Source of the DNA: CAVZBW01 sp963778465
GTDB taxonomy: Bacteria; Actinomycetota; Acidimicrobiia; Acidimicrobiales; RAAP-2
Length of the DNA stretch: 64,000 bases
Direction: 5' to 3'
Assembly (NCBI GenBank): GCA_963778465.1
Contig: CAVZUK010000004.1
Location: forward strand, 148,609 to 212,608
Position numbers and translations under genes: made by a program. Position 1 is the stretch's first letter; every line of letters begins with the position of its first letter. This document shows, piece after piece, positions 26,139 through 34,469 of the stretch. The notes below the pieces were generated by a model. It had not been told where the DNA came from, made no database searches, and worked only from the letters and a program-made list of their open reading frames with translations.

Positions 26139-26893
26139 TGGAACAGCCGGCGGACAGCGAGGCCGCCCAGAAGTTCGTCGAGTTCGCCCGCACCCGGGAC
26201 CCGGCGTTGCGCAACGACCTCGTCGCCGGGCACCTGGGACTCGCCCACCAGCTCGCCCGTCGCTTCTCCAGCCGCGGCGAGCCCCACGACGACCTCGTGC
26301 AGGTGGCCTCGCTGGCACTGGTCAAGTCCGTCGACCGGTTCGACCCGGATCAGGGAGTCACGTTCGGTGCCTACGCCGTGAGGTGCATCGTGGGCGAGCT
26401 CAAGCGCCACTTTCGGGATCGTGGCTGGGCCGTCCGGGCCCCGAGGCGGATCCAGGAGCTGTGCCTCGAGCTCGGACACCAGACGGAGATGCTCTCCCAG
26501 GAACTTCAGCGGGCCCCGACGGTCGCCGAGCTGGCCGATGCCGTGGGCGCCAGTAAGGAGGCGGTGCTCGAGGCGCTCGAGGCGCGCCAGGGCTACCGGA
26601 CCTCCTCCCTGGACGCACCCGGCAGCGATTCGGATTCCTTGGCTCACTTCCTCGGCTCCGATGACGCGCGGTTCTCTCTCGTGGAAGACCAATCGCTCCT
26701 CTCCCAGGCCCTGAGTCGGCTTCCCGAGAGGGACCAGCTCATGCTGAAGCTGCGCTTCGTCGACGGCCTGACGCAGTCCGAGATCGCGACCCGGCTCGGC
26801 ACGAGCCAGATGCAGGTCAGCCGCCTGCTGTCGGCGACCCTTCGAAACCTGCGGTCCACGTTGAGCGACGACCTGCAGCGCCAGGAGTCCTGA
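26135..26893 (+). CDS. SigB/SigF-type stress sigma factor, intact
   Basis: This is a 252-residue sigma-70 factor of the SigB/SigF/SpoIIAC group lacking region 1. Region 2 has PHDDLVQVASLALVKSVDRF and FGAYAVRCIVGELKRHFRD. Region 3 has RAPRRIQELCLELG and APTVAELADAVGAS, and region 4 has LPERDQLMLKLRFVDGL and TQSEIATRLGTSQMQVSR. The start ATG 26135 overlaps the anti-sigma gene stop (ATGA). It should recognise GTTT-N15-GGGTAT promoters, several of which lie in this island. It is closely related to the frameshifted sigma gene at 15711-16467. Confidence 0.93.
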   Translation: MMEQPADSEAAQKFVEFARTRDPALRNDLVAGHLGLAHQLARRFSSRGEPHDDLVQVASLALVKSVDRFDPDQGVTFGAYAVRCIVGELKRHFRDRGWAVRAPRRIQELCLELGHQTEMLSQELQRAPTVAELADAVGASKEAVLEALEARQGYRTSSLDAPGSDSDSLAHFLGSDDARFSLVEDQSLLSQALSRLPERDQLMLKLRFVDGLTQSEIATRLGTSQMQVSRLLSATLRNLRSTLSDDLQRQES

Positions 26894-26903
26894 GTCCCCG
26901 ACG

Positions 26904-26930
26904 GGTTAGCCGGCCCACGCCAACGGGTAT
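26904..26930 (+). promoter_or_regulatory. Probable SigB-type promoter for the DUF7218 gene
   Basis: GGTT/GTTA around 26904-26908, 16-17 bases, then a perfect GGGTAT at 26925-26930 lie between the sigma gene stop and the GTG at 26961. The -35 is imperfect. A transcript would start near 26937 with a leader of about 24 bases containing the AAAAGGAGG ribosome binding site. Confidence 0.5.
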
Positions 26931-26960
26931 CACGCGGACACCGGCAAAAGGAGGTCGGAC

Positions 26961-27287
26961 GTGCCGCAACAAGCCTGGAGCGAAAAGCGCGAGCGACAGT
27001 ACGAGCACATCAAGGAAGGGCTGCAGCAGCAAGGCGACTCCGAGCGGCTCGCCGAGGAGATTGCCGCACGGATCGTCAACAAGGAGCGAGCTCGGTCCGG
27101 TGAGGCGCGGGATTCGAGCCGCCTTTCGACCCAGGACATCTCCGCCTCCCGGCGGGGCGGCCTGCGCTCCCACCATGGAGCTGGGGGAAGGACGCGCGAC
27201 CAGCTCTACGCGGAGGCCCGGCGTCGAGGAGTCCCGGGTCGCTCCAAGATGTCCAAGGCGGAGCTCGAACGAGCCGTCGATCGCTGA
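26961..27287 (+). CDS. Small DUF7218/Rho-N-like stress protein
   Basis: This is a 108-residue basic protein. The N-terminal part WSEKRERQYEHIKEGLQQQG, then ERLAEEIAARIVNKERARSG, matches the DUF7218 (ChaB-like) helical module. The C-terminal LYAEARRRGVPGRSKMSKAE is a Rho-N/SAP-like nucleic-acid-binding helix pair. Such proteins are common in actinobacteria and are often stress-induced; their function is unknown. The GTG start has AAAAGGAGG 7 bases upstream, and a likely SigB-type promoter precedes it. Confidence 0.78.
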   Translation: MPQQAWSEKRERQYEHIKEGLQQQGDSERLAEEIAARIVNKERARSGEARDSSRLSTQDISASRRGGLRSHHGAGGRTRDQLYAEARRRGVPGRSKMSKAELERAVDR

Positions 27288-27298
27288 GGGATCTCGCG

Positions 27299-27901
27299 GT
27301 GGGGGCGGCGAGGACGGCCGGTCAGGGGCCGGTCTCGCGCGACGAGGACGATCGACAGGAGTCCGAGGCGCAACGCGACGACCGCAACGTCGGGGAGCTG
27401 CTCCAAGAGCTCAGGGTCGCCGGTCTCGGCATCCAGGTTCTCTTCGGGTTCCTGCTCTCCCTGCCCTTCACGGTCCGTTTCGTCAAGCTCAGTACCGGCC
27501 AGCGGGATCTCTACCTGGCGAGCCTGCTGCTGGCGGCGCTCGCGACCGCCCTTCTGTGCGCGCCGGTCGCGTACCACCGGTTGGTGTTCCGCCGTCACCA
27601 AAAGGGTCGGCTCCTCCACGTAGCGAACATCATGGCGATTGCCGGATTGGCGACGGTCGGCCTCGCCGTCACGGCTGCTGTGTCGCTGATCGTGAGCTTC
27701 GTCGAGCACGGACCTGTCGTCGTGGTGGTGGGAGTCGCGACGCTCGTGTTGTTCATGGGGCTCTGGTTCGTCTTTCCGGTGGCGCATCGGGGACCGGCCC
27801 AGGCTCGTTCTCGGTCGCGCCCCCGCCGCCCGACCGGCGGGGGCTTCGAGCAAGTCGACACCCCGAGCCCGGATCCTCCCGCCGTTCGCGCAGGATTGTA
27901 G
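27299..27901 (+). CDS. DUF6328-family membrane protein
   Basis: This is a 200-residue integral membrane protein with four hydrophobic segments (around residues 43-62, 73-92, 108-130 and 140-162). The loop LLCAPVAYHRLVFRRHQKGR after the second segment and the opening NVGELLQELRVAGLGIQVLF are the DUF6328 hallmarks. The GTG start lies 11 bp after the preceding stop, so the two genes are probably co-transcribed. The C-terminal tail is Arg/Pro-rich. No biochemical function is known for the family. Confidence 0.8.
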   Translation: MGAARTAGQGPVSRDEDDRQESEAQRDDRNVGELLQELRVAGLGIQVLFGFLLSLPFTVRFVKLSTGQRDLYLASLLLAALATALLCAPVAYHRLVFRRHQKGRLLHVANIMAIAGLATVGLAVTAAVSLIVSFVEHGPVVVVVGVATLVLFMGLWFVFPVAHRGPAQARSRSRPRRPTGGGFEQVDTPSPDPPAVRAGL

Positions 27902-28030
27902 GGCTGCCAGGTTGGAGGTGATTGCTGGTCGATCGGCTCGGGTAGATGGTTCGAGCAGGCCTCGCTGCCGGCATGCGCTGGCATCGAGGAGATCCTGGAA
28001 ATGGAGCGAGTGCAAAGGAGCGCAAGCGCG

Positions 28031-28267
28031 ATGGGAGATAGCGCCAAGGGCCGTGAGCCGAGGGTTTCGGCCACCACGAAGGACGAGGAGCGGCGGGAAG
28101 CCGGGGCAGCGCACGAGAGCGACCGGCTACCGACCGAGGAAGAGGAGCGACTCGCGGACGCCGTGGCGAGCAAGCTCGAAGACTCGGGCGAGTCCAAGCG
28201 GGTCGCCGAGCACCACTCGGAGATGGATCGGATCGGCGCCGAGCAGCGGGGCGAGGGCAGAATCTGA
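28031..28267 (+). CDS. Small charged stress-associated hypothetical protein
   Basis: This is 78 residues from ATG 28031 (MGDSAKGREPRV), which has AAAGGAG 10 bases upstream; an alternative ATG at 28001 with GAGGAG upstream would add 10 residues. The C-terminal half, LPTEEEERLADAV and then VAEHHSEMDRIGAEQRGEGR, is a recurring pattern in short actinobacterial proteins of unknown role. It is the last gene of the stress island and is convergent with the methyltransferase at 28297. Confidence 0.65.
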   Translation: MGDSAKGREPRVSATTKDEERREAGAAHESDRLPTEEEERLADAVASKLEDSGESKRVAEHHSEMDRIGAEQRGEGRI

Positions 28268-28296
28268 GCCTCCCTGGGTGGTCCTGCGGGCGCCAC

Positions 28297-28896
28297 TCAG
28301 GTCGACGTAACCGCGGCCTTGATGAGGACCGCGTAGAGGTCGTACCAGGCAGGTGACGGAAAGCCCGCCTGCTCGAGCAGGCGGGCGCATCGCCGCTTGG
28401 TGCGCGCCTTCCCCCGACGCCCCACGAGCATCGTGGGAAGGAGCCACTCGGAGAACTGATCGACGAGGACGAGGTGCCCGCCGGGCACGAGCACCCGGGC
28501 GGATTCACGCAAGCCGGCCAATTGGTCCGACCAGTGATCGAACGAGGTCGTGCTCACCACGAGGTCGAAGCTGGCGTCGGGAAAGCCAAGATGCTCTGCG
28601 ACCCCGGCGGTGAAGCGGAGGCGAGCGTCCTGCGCTTGGCGTGCGGCGGCAGCGACCATCGAGGGCGCCGGGTCGATGCCGACGAGCGCGTCGGCGTCGG
28701 GGCAGCGCTCGGCGAGCGAGCGGAGGAGGTAGCCGGTCCCGCAGCCGACGTCGAGGACGCGTTGGGGACCGGAACGGACGGAGACCACGAGGTCGACGGT
28801 CCGGTCGGCGATCTCGTGGTGCAGGCGCCCTCGCCACCCGACCTCGTAACCCGAGGCCCGAGCCTCGAACGCGGCAAGGTCGCGACGGGGAGGCAC
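28297..28896 (-). CDS. Class I SAM-dependent methyltransferase
   Basis: This is a 199-residue methyltransferase. Motif I is RVLDVGCGTGYLLRSL, followed by ALVGIDPAPSMVAAAA and FDLVVSTTSFDHW. The typical RVLVPGGHLVLVDQFS comes next. GTG 28896 was chosen because PPRRDLAAFEARASGYEVGW is the usual N-terminus of this group; the longer frame overlaps the upstream MBL gene. It lies 19 bp downstream of that gene on the same strand, so they form an operon. The substrate is unknown. Confidence 0.83.
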   Translation of the reverse strand: MPPRRDLAAFEARASGYEVGWRGRLHHEIADRTVDLVVSVRSGPQRVLDVGCGTGYLLRSLAERCPDADALVGIDPAPSMVAAAARQAQDARLRFTAGVAEHLGFPDASFDLVVSTTSFDHWSDQLAGLRESARVLVPGGHLVLVDQFSEWLLPTMLVGRRGKARTKRRCARLLEQAGFPSPAWYDLYAVLIKAAVTST

Positions 28897-28915
28897 GTAA
28901 GGCGGCGCGAGTGGG

Positions 28916-29812
28916 TCAGCCGAAGAGCTCGACCGGAGTCGAGTACTCGAGACCGAGATGGCCACAGTGCGAGGCCTCCCGGTGGAGAAGGTCGACCGCG
29001 CCACCGATGTCCACTCCCGGCAGCCCCGGCACCAGCGGGTCGTGGTGGCAGAGGGCCACCCTGCCCGGCTGGAGCTCCTCGACCTGCTCGAGGATGAATT
29101 GGGCCGTGGACCCCTGGTACGGCTCCCCGTCCACGTTGGGGCGGCCGCCCACGGCGAGGAGGGCGACGTCCGGGCGCAGGCCCGAGTAGATCCCCCTCCA
29201 ATAGCCGGCGCTTCCGCTCACGAGCAGGGAGCCCTGCGAGGTGATCAGGAGGTAGGAGAGCTGTCCTCCGTCTCGAGGCGACGTGTGGCGCAACATCTCG
29301 ACGAGCGAGGGGCCGAGTGGCTCGGGGAGGGACCGGATCATCTCGAAGAGGGCGTCGACCTTGGCACGGCGTTCCTGCGCGCTGACGTCGAGGTCGCCCA
29401 GGCAGGGGATCGCCGAGTCCGCGCTGCTCTGGGCGAACAAGCAGGAGTGGAGTGCGGGGAGGACGCGGACCCGTGTGTCGCGCCCACAGTGGATGGTCTC
29501 GCCGCCCGTCACCACGAGCACCTGTTGGTCGGGTACGCCGTTGGCCCGCAGGCAGGCGGCCGACTCGGGCGAGGCGACGACCGTGGCACCCGTCCGGAGC
29601 GCGATCGCTTCGGCCCCGTAGAGGTGGTCGAAGTGGGCGTGGCTCACGAAGACGAAGTCGGCAGTGGGCACCTCCGCGGTCGAGAGTCCGACCGGGTCGA
29701 GACCGGGCAGCCGGTCGAGGTAGGCGTCGAAGTAGAGGTCGAGCCCGGCGTGGCGCACCCGGAACGTGGTCGTGCCGAACCATTCGAGGGTTGTCCGACC
29801 GCCTGCGTTCAT
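28916..29812 (-). CDS. MBL-fold metallo-hydrolase
   Basis: This is a 298-residue metallo-beta-lactamase-fold protein. The metal motif is FVSHAHFDHLYG (HxHxDH). Further ligands are probably His in ALHSCLFAQS and in ALCHHDPLVPG. LDLYFDAYLDR near the N-terminus is the UlaG/lactonase-like opening. It may act on a lactone, phosphodiester or similar ester; nothing nearby fixes the substrate. It is co-directional with the methyltransferase at 28297. Confidence 0.85.
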   Translation of the reverse strand: MNAGGRTTLEWFGTTTFRVRHAGLDLYFDAYLDRLPGLDPVGLSTAEVPTADFVFVSHAHFDHLYGAEAIALRTGATVVASPESAACLRANGVPDQQVLVVTGGETIHCGRDTRVRVLPALHSCLFAQSSADSAIPCLGDLDVSAQERRAKVDALFEMIRSLPEPLGPSLVEMLRHTSPRDGGQLSYLLITSQGSLLVSGSAGYWRGIYSGLRPDVALLAVGGRPNVDGEPYQGSTAQFILEQVEELQPGRVALCHHDPLVPGLPGVDIGGAVDLLHREASHCGHLGLEYSTPVELFG

Positions 29813-29891
29813 CGCCCGGAGCCTACGGCATGCGCACGCGGTGTCTCAGGGTCGCAGGTTAACGCGATCGACGACCAAGGCTATGGAATTA

Positions 29892-29908
29892 CCCTGGAAT
29901 CGCCAGGG
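29892..29908. promoter_or_regulatory. Short perfect inverted repeat before the PPOX gene
   Basis: CCCTGG and CCAGGG flank a 5-base AATCG centre in the gap between two divergent genes, 31 bases ahead of the PPOX ATG. It could be an operator or a leader hairpin. Confidence 0.35.
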
Positions 29909-29939
29909 CACGAGTTGATGGCGAGCGAAGGAGAGACCC

Positions 29940-30359
29940 ATGACCGACGGCCCGATCCGACTGGACGAGACCACGCGGGCGGCCGTGGCCTCAGGGCGGC
30001 TCGTCCATCTGGCCACCATCAACCCGGACGGCACCCCGCAGGTGACGTGCATCTACGTTGGCTGGGACGGGGACGAGATCGTCGGCGGTCATCTCGCCGA
30101 CCACGTGAAGCTGCGGAACATCCGGCGTGATCCGAGGGTGACGCTCTCCGTCGAGTCCGACGTCGAGTTCCAAGGGTTCAGCCCCTACGTCGTGATCAAG
30201 GGGATCGCCCGAGTCGAAGAGGGTGGAGCCGTACCGCTACTCCGCCGGATCACGGGTGGCCAGTTCCCCCCGCCCGGAGACGATTGGCCCGACGGATTCG
30301 TCACTCGCATCTCGCCTCGGCAGCTGTCGGGCACCGGCCCCTGGGGTCTCGCCGATTGA
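29940..30359 (+). CDS. PPOX-class (pyridoxamine-oxidase-fold) F420/FMN-dependent protein
   Basis: This is a 139-residue split-barrel flavin-binding protein. It shows VHLATINPDGTPQVTCIYVG, then DHVKLRNIRRDPRVTLSV, the standard cofactor-contacting strands of the actinobacterial PPOX family whose members use F420, FMN or haem. The C-terminal part has FVTRISPRQLSG. The ATG has GGAGAG 4 bases upstream. These enzymes reduce unsaturated or xenobiotic substrates; the specific role is unknown. The gene is divergent from the MBL hydrolase. Confidence 0.87.
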   Translation: MTDGPIRLDETTRAAVASGRLVHLATINPDGTPQVTCIYVGWDGDEIVGGHLADHVKLRNIRRDPRVTLSVESDVEFQGFSPYVVIKGIARVEEGGAVPLLRRITGGQFPPPGDDWPDGFVTRISPRQLSGTGPWGLAD

Positions 30360-30582
30360 GTTGGTAGCCCTGCGTCATCGAGTCGCCGATGGCCTCATGG
30401 CGAGGCGATCTCCCGCGGAGCTCGGCCCACTCCGGCTGGGGTCCGGAGTCGTCGGCTCCGAGGGTCGGCGTCGCTCTGACCGCGTGCGTCTCGGGGTTCC
30501 ACGCAATTGCCGTCACGACGTGCGAATCCCCCGCCTCGTCGGTGACCCGAACCTGGCGACCTCGGATGCTCTTCCATGCCAT
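30301..30582 (-). CDS. Possible small protein antisense to the PPOX 3' end
   Basis: An open frame of about 93 codons runs from ATG 30582. The first two thirds look like a genuine small soluble protein (MAWKSIRGRQVRVTDEAGDS, then AIAWNPETHAVRATPTLGAD). The final 25 residues overlap the end of the PPOX gene on the other strand and look random. No ribosome binding site or known domain is seen. It fills an otherwise empty 400-bp gap. The call rests on composition only. Confidence 0.4.
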   Translation of the reverse strand: MAWKSIRGRQVRVTDEAGDSHVVTAIAWNPETHAVRATPTLGADDSGPQPEWAELRGRSPRHEAIGDSMTQGYQLNRRDPRGRCPTAAEARCE

Positions 30583-30762
30583 GGGTGACCGGTAGCCACG
30601 GAGAGAAGGCCGAACCCCTGCCGAGGTGTCCGACAATGCAGGCGGCGCGGCGGACCGAGCTCGTGCAACTCGTCCATGACCTGGCGGCGATGCGTTACTC
30701 CTCGGCGGTCGTCGCAGAGACGGTGCGGGGGGCCGTGTTCGATCCTGGGGGTGGGGAGCGGC

Positions 30763-31857
30763 TCAAGGGGGGTGTCGGACTGAGGCCGGTTCGGGTGCGA
30801 GCGGGCCGTGGGTGCCCCCGGTCGGCGCGAGCTCGGGGGACGTCTCCGGCTCGACCCTCGGTCGGGGTCGGGTCAAGATGATCTGGACCGAGGAGACCAC
30901 CAGGACGACCAGCGTGACCACCCGCTCGCTGTCGCCCACCGTTCCCACGAGGGCGTAGATCTGAATGGCGGCCGCCAGGGCCTGCGCCATGAGGGGCAGG
31001 GCGACGGCCCGCAGGCCGGTGACCTCTTCCTGCTCGACCTGGTCCTGTGGCGCGACCACCCACGCGGCGTAGGCGATGAGCACGGCGCTGAGCGGCCAGA
31101 CGAAGTCGAAGCCGCCGGTATCGCTCGCGCCGTGCGCTTCGCGGACGGCGTAGGCGGCATCGGCGATCGTGGTCGCCAGGATCCCGAGGCCGATCATCAC
31201 CCACACCTTCTCCGGCCGCCATCCGAGGAGCCCGTACACGCCGAGGACCGCGCCGATCAGGAGGATGTCGAGGACGGGGTAGCTGAAGTCCACGATCGTG
31301 GCCAGGGCGCCCTGGGTCGCATGGGCGGCCACGGGTTGGACGACGAGCGCGAACCCCGCCGCCAGCACGATCAGCATGACGGCGAGGCCGTCCATCCAGC
31401 GGTGCAGCTCGAAGTGGGGCACCCGTACCCTGATGAGCCGGGCGATGCCGATGGCCATGAGCGGGTACCACGCCAGCCAGAGCACGTCCGCGAACGAGGG
31501 ATAGGGAGCCTGAGTCGGGTTGCCGCCGTAGACGGCACCCCAGAGGATCGATCCGGCGGTCCACGAGGCCATGGCGAGGCCGATGGCGAACCACGCCGAG
31601 CGGGCGCGGGGCTCGTAGATCGCCCGGTAGAAGACCAGGGCGGACGATGCCACGAGCACGATGTCGTGGAACCACAGCTGGTAGAGCGCGTGAGGCCCGT
31701 TGAGCCCGAGCGCCTCGTTGGCCATCTCGAGCAGCACGAGGAGCAGCAACGTCGCCCAGGCGTAGCGGAGCCAGTAGGGGGTGGCGTAGAGCTCGCCCTC
31801 GCGGTCGACGCGGCGGTCCCGTCGACGCGCCGACAGCGGGCGGCGGTCCCCGTGCAT
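30763..31857 (-). CDS. Polytopic membrane protein resembling the sensor part of GGDEF/EAL proteins
   Basis: This is a 364-residue protein with eight or nine hydrophobic segments. SILWGAVYGGNPTQAPYPS followed by FADVLWLAWYPLMAIGIARL is a pattern seen in the membrane-sensor halves of actinobacterial diguanylate cyclase/phosphodiesterases. Here no GGDEF or EAL domain follows; the chain ends in a Pro-rich tail. It may be a stand-alone sensor or a truncated relative. It is divergent from the AarF kinase gene. Confidence 0.65.
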   Translation of the reverse strand: MHGDRRPLSARRRDRRVDREGELYATPYWLRYAWATLLLLVLLEMANEALGLNGPHALYQLWFHDIVLVASSALVFYRAIYEPRARSAWFAIGLAMASWTAGSILWGAVYGGNPTQAPYPSFADVLWLAWYPLMAIGIARLIRVRVPHFELHRWMDGLAVMLIVLAAGFALVVQPVAAHATQGALATIVDFSYPVLDILLIGAVLGVYGLLGWRPEKVWVMIGLGILATTIADAAYAVREAHGASDTGGFDFVWPLSAVLIAYAAWVVAPQDQVEQEEVTGLRAVALPLMAQALAAAIQIYALVGTVGDSERVVTLVVLVVSSVQIILTRPRPRVEPETSPELAPTGGTHGPLAPEPASVRHPP

Positions 31858-32002
31858 CAGCTCGGTGAGTACGGCGTCGTCATCCCACCCGAATTATGGA
31901 CCCGGCGCCCGACCCTCCCGCACCTGGGCGAGACCGGTCAAGGCCATTGAATGGTCAGGCGAAAATGGCCGAAGCTCGACTCACCTATCATCCCGCGCCG
32001 TC

Positions 32003-33946
32003 ATGGTTGCCGGGATCACCATTCAGTTCCAGAACGTCCTGTCCCTGATCCTGGCCATCCTGTTCGTGATCGTGATGGCCGTCGTCAGCGGGCGCCTGCT
32101 CGGGGTCCGGGTCGGCCGGGGACGGAGCTTCCTCGCGGCCCTGATCGGCGTCATCGCCGGGATATCCGGTGCCGTTGCCGCGGCGCCCCACCGCAGCGAA
32201 GCCGAGCGGAGCCTGCTGGCCATCCTCTTCGGGATCCTCGGCACGATGGTCGTGATCGTGATCATGGAGGCCCTGCGGGCCCCCAAGGGGAAGTTCCGCA
32301 AGCGCTCTCGGCGGTCGCTGCTGCACCCCATCCGGTGGATTCGGCAGAAACTCTCGCCGGTGGGACGGACCTGGGAGGTCCTCCGGTACGCCCGACATCG
32401 GGGCCTGGCGCGATTCCAATTCGTGTCGGCCGATGCCGTCTCGACGTCGGAGTTCGGTCACCGGCTGCGACTCACGCTCGAGGACTGCGGCGGCATGTTC
32501 ATCAAGTTCGGGCAGATCGCCTCCACGCGCACGGACCTGTTGGCCGAGCCGGTGACCGAGGAGCTGTCGGAACTGCGGGCCTCGGTGCGCCAGATCCCAC
32601 CCGAGGAGCTGCGTGCACTCGTCGAGGACGAGCTCGCCCGGCCGGTGGACGAGGTATTTGCCTCCTTCGAGTGGGAGCCACTCGCCGCGGCCTCCATCGG
32701 GCAGACGCATCGGGCCGTGCTGATGACCGGCGAGCACGTCGTGGTCAAGATCCAGCGCCCCGGGTTGGAGGAGCTGCTCGAACGCGACGCCACCGTGCTT
32801 CGGCTCATGGCGGGTCTCGCCGAGCGACGGATCCCCGCGGCGCGCCTGCTCGGCATGAGAGACCTGGCCGAGGACCTGATCGCCGGGATGGAGCGGGAGC
32901 TCGACTACCACCGGGAGTCCGCGATGAGTCACCGGTTGGCGCACGAGTCCGGGGAGGACTCGCTCGTGAACATTCCGGCAACGTACGACGAGGTTTCGAC
33001 GGGACGACTCCTCGTCATGGAGGAGGTGGTCGGGCACTCCGTCGACGACGCGCTGGCCCTCTCGACCTGTGGCGTGCCTCGCGAGCGCCTGGCCCAGAGC
33101 CTGCTGCGCGCCTTCCTGCGGCAGGTCATCCAGGGCGGCGCCTACCACGCCGATCCGCACCCGGGCAACATCTTCGTCGACGACCTCGGGCGCCTGTGGC
33201 TGCTCGACTTCGGGGCGGTCGGCCTGCTCGACCCGATCTCCCGGGAGTCCCTCCAGGAGATGGCGCTCGGCATGACCCTCGGTGAGCCCCAGCTCGTCGC
33301 CCGGGCCGTCCGGAGGATGGCCGGCACGGACTCGATGAGCGACCTGCGCGTGCTCGAGGCGGACATCGGGCTGCTCATGGTGGAGGCGAGCGGCGAGCAG
33401 TTCGACCCCAAGCTGATCGGCGAGGTGCTCGCGACGATGAGCCGCCACGGGCTGCGCCCGCCGCGATCCATGTTCCAGCTCTCCCGGGCGCTCCTCACGC
33501 TCGACGGCACCCTGCGGGGCATCGCGCCGGACTTCGATCTGCCCGGCGAGGCCACGGCCCTCATCAAGGAGGTCGCGCAGCCCGAGGGCGAGCAGTCGGG
33601 TCAGCTGCTCGAGCGCGAGCTCCTTCGGGCCCTCCCGGCGCTGCGCGAGCTGCCCCAGCACTTCGACGAGATCGCCACCCAGCTGCGGGCGGGTCGGCTC
33701 TCCGTGCGCACGGAGCGCCTCGGGGGTCGCGACGAGCAGGTGCTCCGGTCGTGGCTCGATCTCGTGCTCATGGCGGCCGTCGGTATCGGGGGCGGGATGA
33801 TCGCCGCCTTGCTGCTCATCGGGGCGAGCCTGGAGCACTCCAAGACGGTCGCGGAGGCGCTGCGGGTCATCGGGTTCATCGGGATCGTCCTGAGCGGGGT
33901 GCTGCTGATCCGGACGGTGGCCCAGGTCTTCCAGCGACGGCCCTAG
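32003..33946 (+). CDS. AarF/UbiB (ABC1) family atypical kinase
   Basis: This is a 647-residue membrane-attached kinase-like protein. Two N-terminal hydrophobic segments (about 9-32 and 40-60) and two C-terminal ones (about 590-612 and 620-640) flank the kinase core. Family motifs are the KxGQ motif in MFIKFGQIASTRTDLL, the Ala-rich loop in PLAAASIGQTHRAVL, VVVKIQRPG, YHADPHPGNIFVDD and LWLLDFGAVG. UbiB/ADCK proteins bind ATP and help handle quinones or other lipids. ATG 32003 starts the first membrane helix. Its stop overlaps the stop of the convergent DUF190 gene in a CTAG palindrome. Confidence 0.92.
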   Translation: MVAGITIQFQNVLSLILAILFVIVMAVVSGRLLGVRVGRGRSFLAALIGVIAGISGAVAAAPHRSEAERSLLAILFGILGTMVVIVIMEALRAPKGKFRKRSRRSLLHPIRWIRQKLSPVGRTWEVLRYARHRGLARFQFVSADAVSTSEFGHRLRLTLEDCGGMFIKFGQIASTRTDLLAEPVTEELSELRASVRQIPPEELRALVEDELARPVDEVFASFEWEPLAAASIGQTHRAVLMTGEHVVVKIQRPGLEELLERDATVLRLMAGLAERRIPAARLLGMRDLAEDLIAGMERELDYHRESAMSHRLAHESGEDSLVNIPATYDEVSTGRLLVMEEVVGHSVDDALALSTCGVPRERLAQSLLRAFLRQVIQGGAYHADPHPGNIFVDDLGRLWLLDFGAVGLLDPISRESLQEMALGMTLGEPQLVARAVRRMAGTDSMSDLRVLEADIGLLMVEASGEQFDPKLIGEVLATMSRHGLRPPRSMFQLSRALLTLDGTLRGIAPDFDLPGEATALIKEVAQPEGEQSGQLLERELLRALPALRELPQHFDEIATQLRAGRLSVRTERLGGRDEQVLRSWLDLVLMAAVGIGGGMIAALLLIGASLEHSKTVAEALRVIGFIGIVLSGVLLIRTVAQVFQRRP

Positions 33947-34263
33947 TCGCCGCGGGCGGGGTCGATCATCTGGACGGGCTCTCGGGTCACGAGCGATCCC
34001 GGCGCGAGGTCGTGGACGACGGGCAGGAACGCCTCCACTCGCTCGGGCGCGTCGATCAGCTCCATCACGAGCGGGAGCCCCGTCGAGACATCGGGAAAGC
34101 GGATGGTGCGGACGTTTCCCGACGGGCCGTAGCCCTCGACGCCCCGCCAGATCGTCGCACCGGCCATGTGAAGATCGAGCGCCCGCTGCAGCAGCACCTC
34201 GCAGACGCTGTGGCGACCGAGGCGATCGTCCTCTGTGAGGAAGACCCTGAGTCTCGTCCCCAT
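33943..34263 (-). CDS. DUF190-family protein beside the fluoride locus
   Basis: This is about 106 residues from ATG 34263 (MGTRLRVFLTEDDRLG), with LLQRALDLHMAGATIWRGVE and GYGPSGNVRTIRFP. These are the DUF190 signatures of a small PII-like ferredoxin fold. The frame is open to 34311. DUF190 genes commonly accompany crcB fluoride channels, and this one is divergent from the riboswitch-crcB operon and so may share its promoter region. The molecular role is unknown. It resembles the second DUF190 protein at 34904. Confidence 0.85.
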   Translation of the reverse strand: MGTRLRVFLTEDDRLGRHSVCEVLLQRALDLHMAGATIWRGVEGYGPSGNVRTIRFPDVSTGLPLVMELIDAPERVEAFLPVVHDLAPGSLVTREPVQMIDPARGD

Positions 34264-34376
34264 CCGGTCCGCCGCCATCCGATCCGCCGCCTGCCGGTCC
34301 ATCGACACCATCCGGCCCTTGGTGCAACGTTACCCTGGTGTTGCCCGCGTTCGGGCAGGGCTCTAGCGTGGAGACC

Positions 34377-34425
34377 GGCGATGGAGCTCGCCAGAACCGC
34401 CACCGACGGCTGATGGCTCCTACCG
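34377..34425 (+). promoter_or_regulatory. Fluoride riboswitch (crcB motif)
   Basis: The segment contains the conserved aptamer parts in order: GGCGATGGAGCTCGCC, then AGAACCGCC, a short loop, then GGCTGATGGCTCCTAC. The GATGGAG and CTCC parts can form the pseudoknot, and GGCG/CGCC the first stem. It lies 45 bases before the crcB ATG, which is the standard position. Fluoride binding would switch on the channel operon. Confidence 0.9.
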
Positions 34426-34430
34426 ACAAC

Positions 34431-34451
34431 CCTGGCCGGGTTGCGGCCAGG
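34431..34451 (+). promoter_or_regulatory. Hairpin between fluoride riboswitch and crcB
   Basis: A perfect 7-bp stem (34431-34437 with 34445-34451) follows the aptamer by 6 bases and ends 10 bases before the AAGGAG site. It is a plausible expression platform, terminating transcription or limiting ribosome access. No T-tract is present. Confidence 0.5.
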
Positions 34452-34469
34452 CGAGAACAGAAGGAGCCC

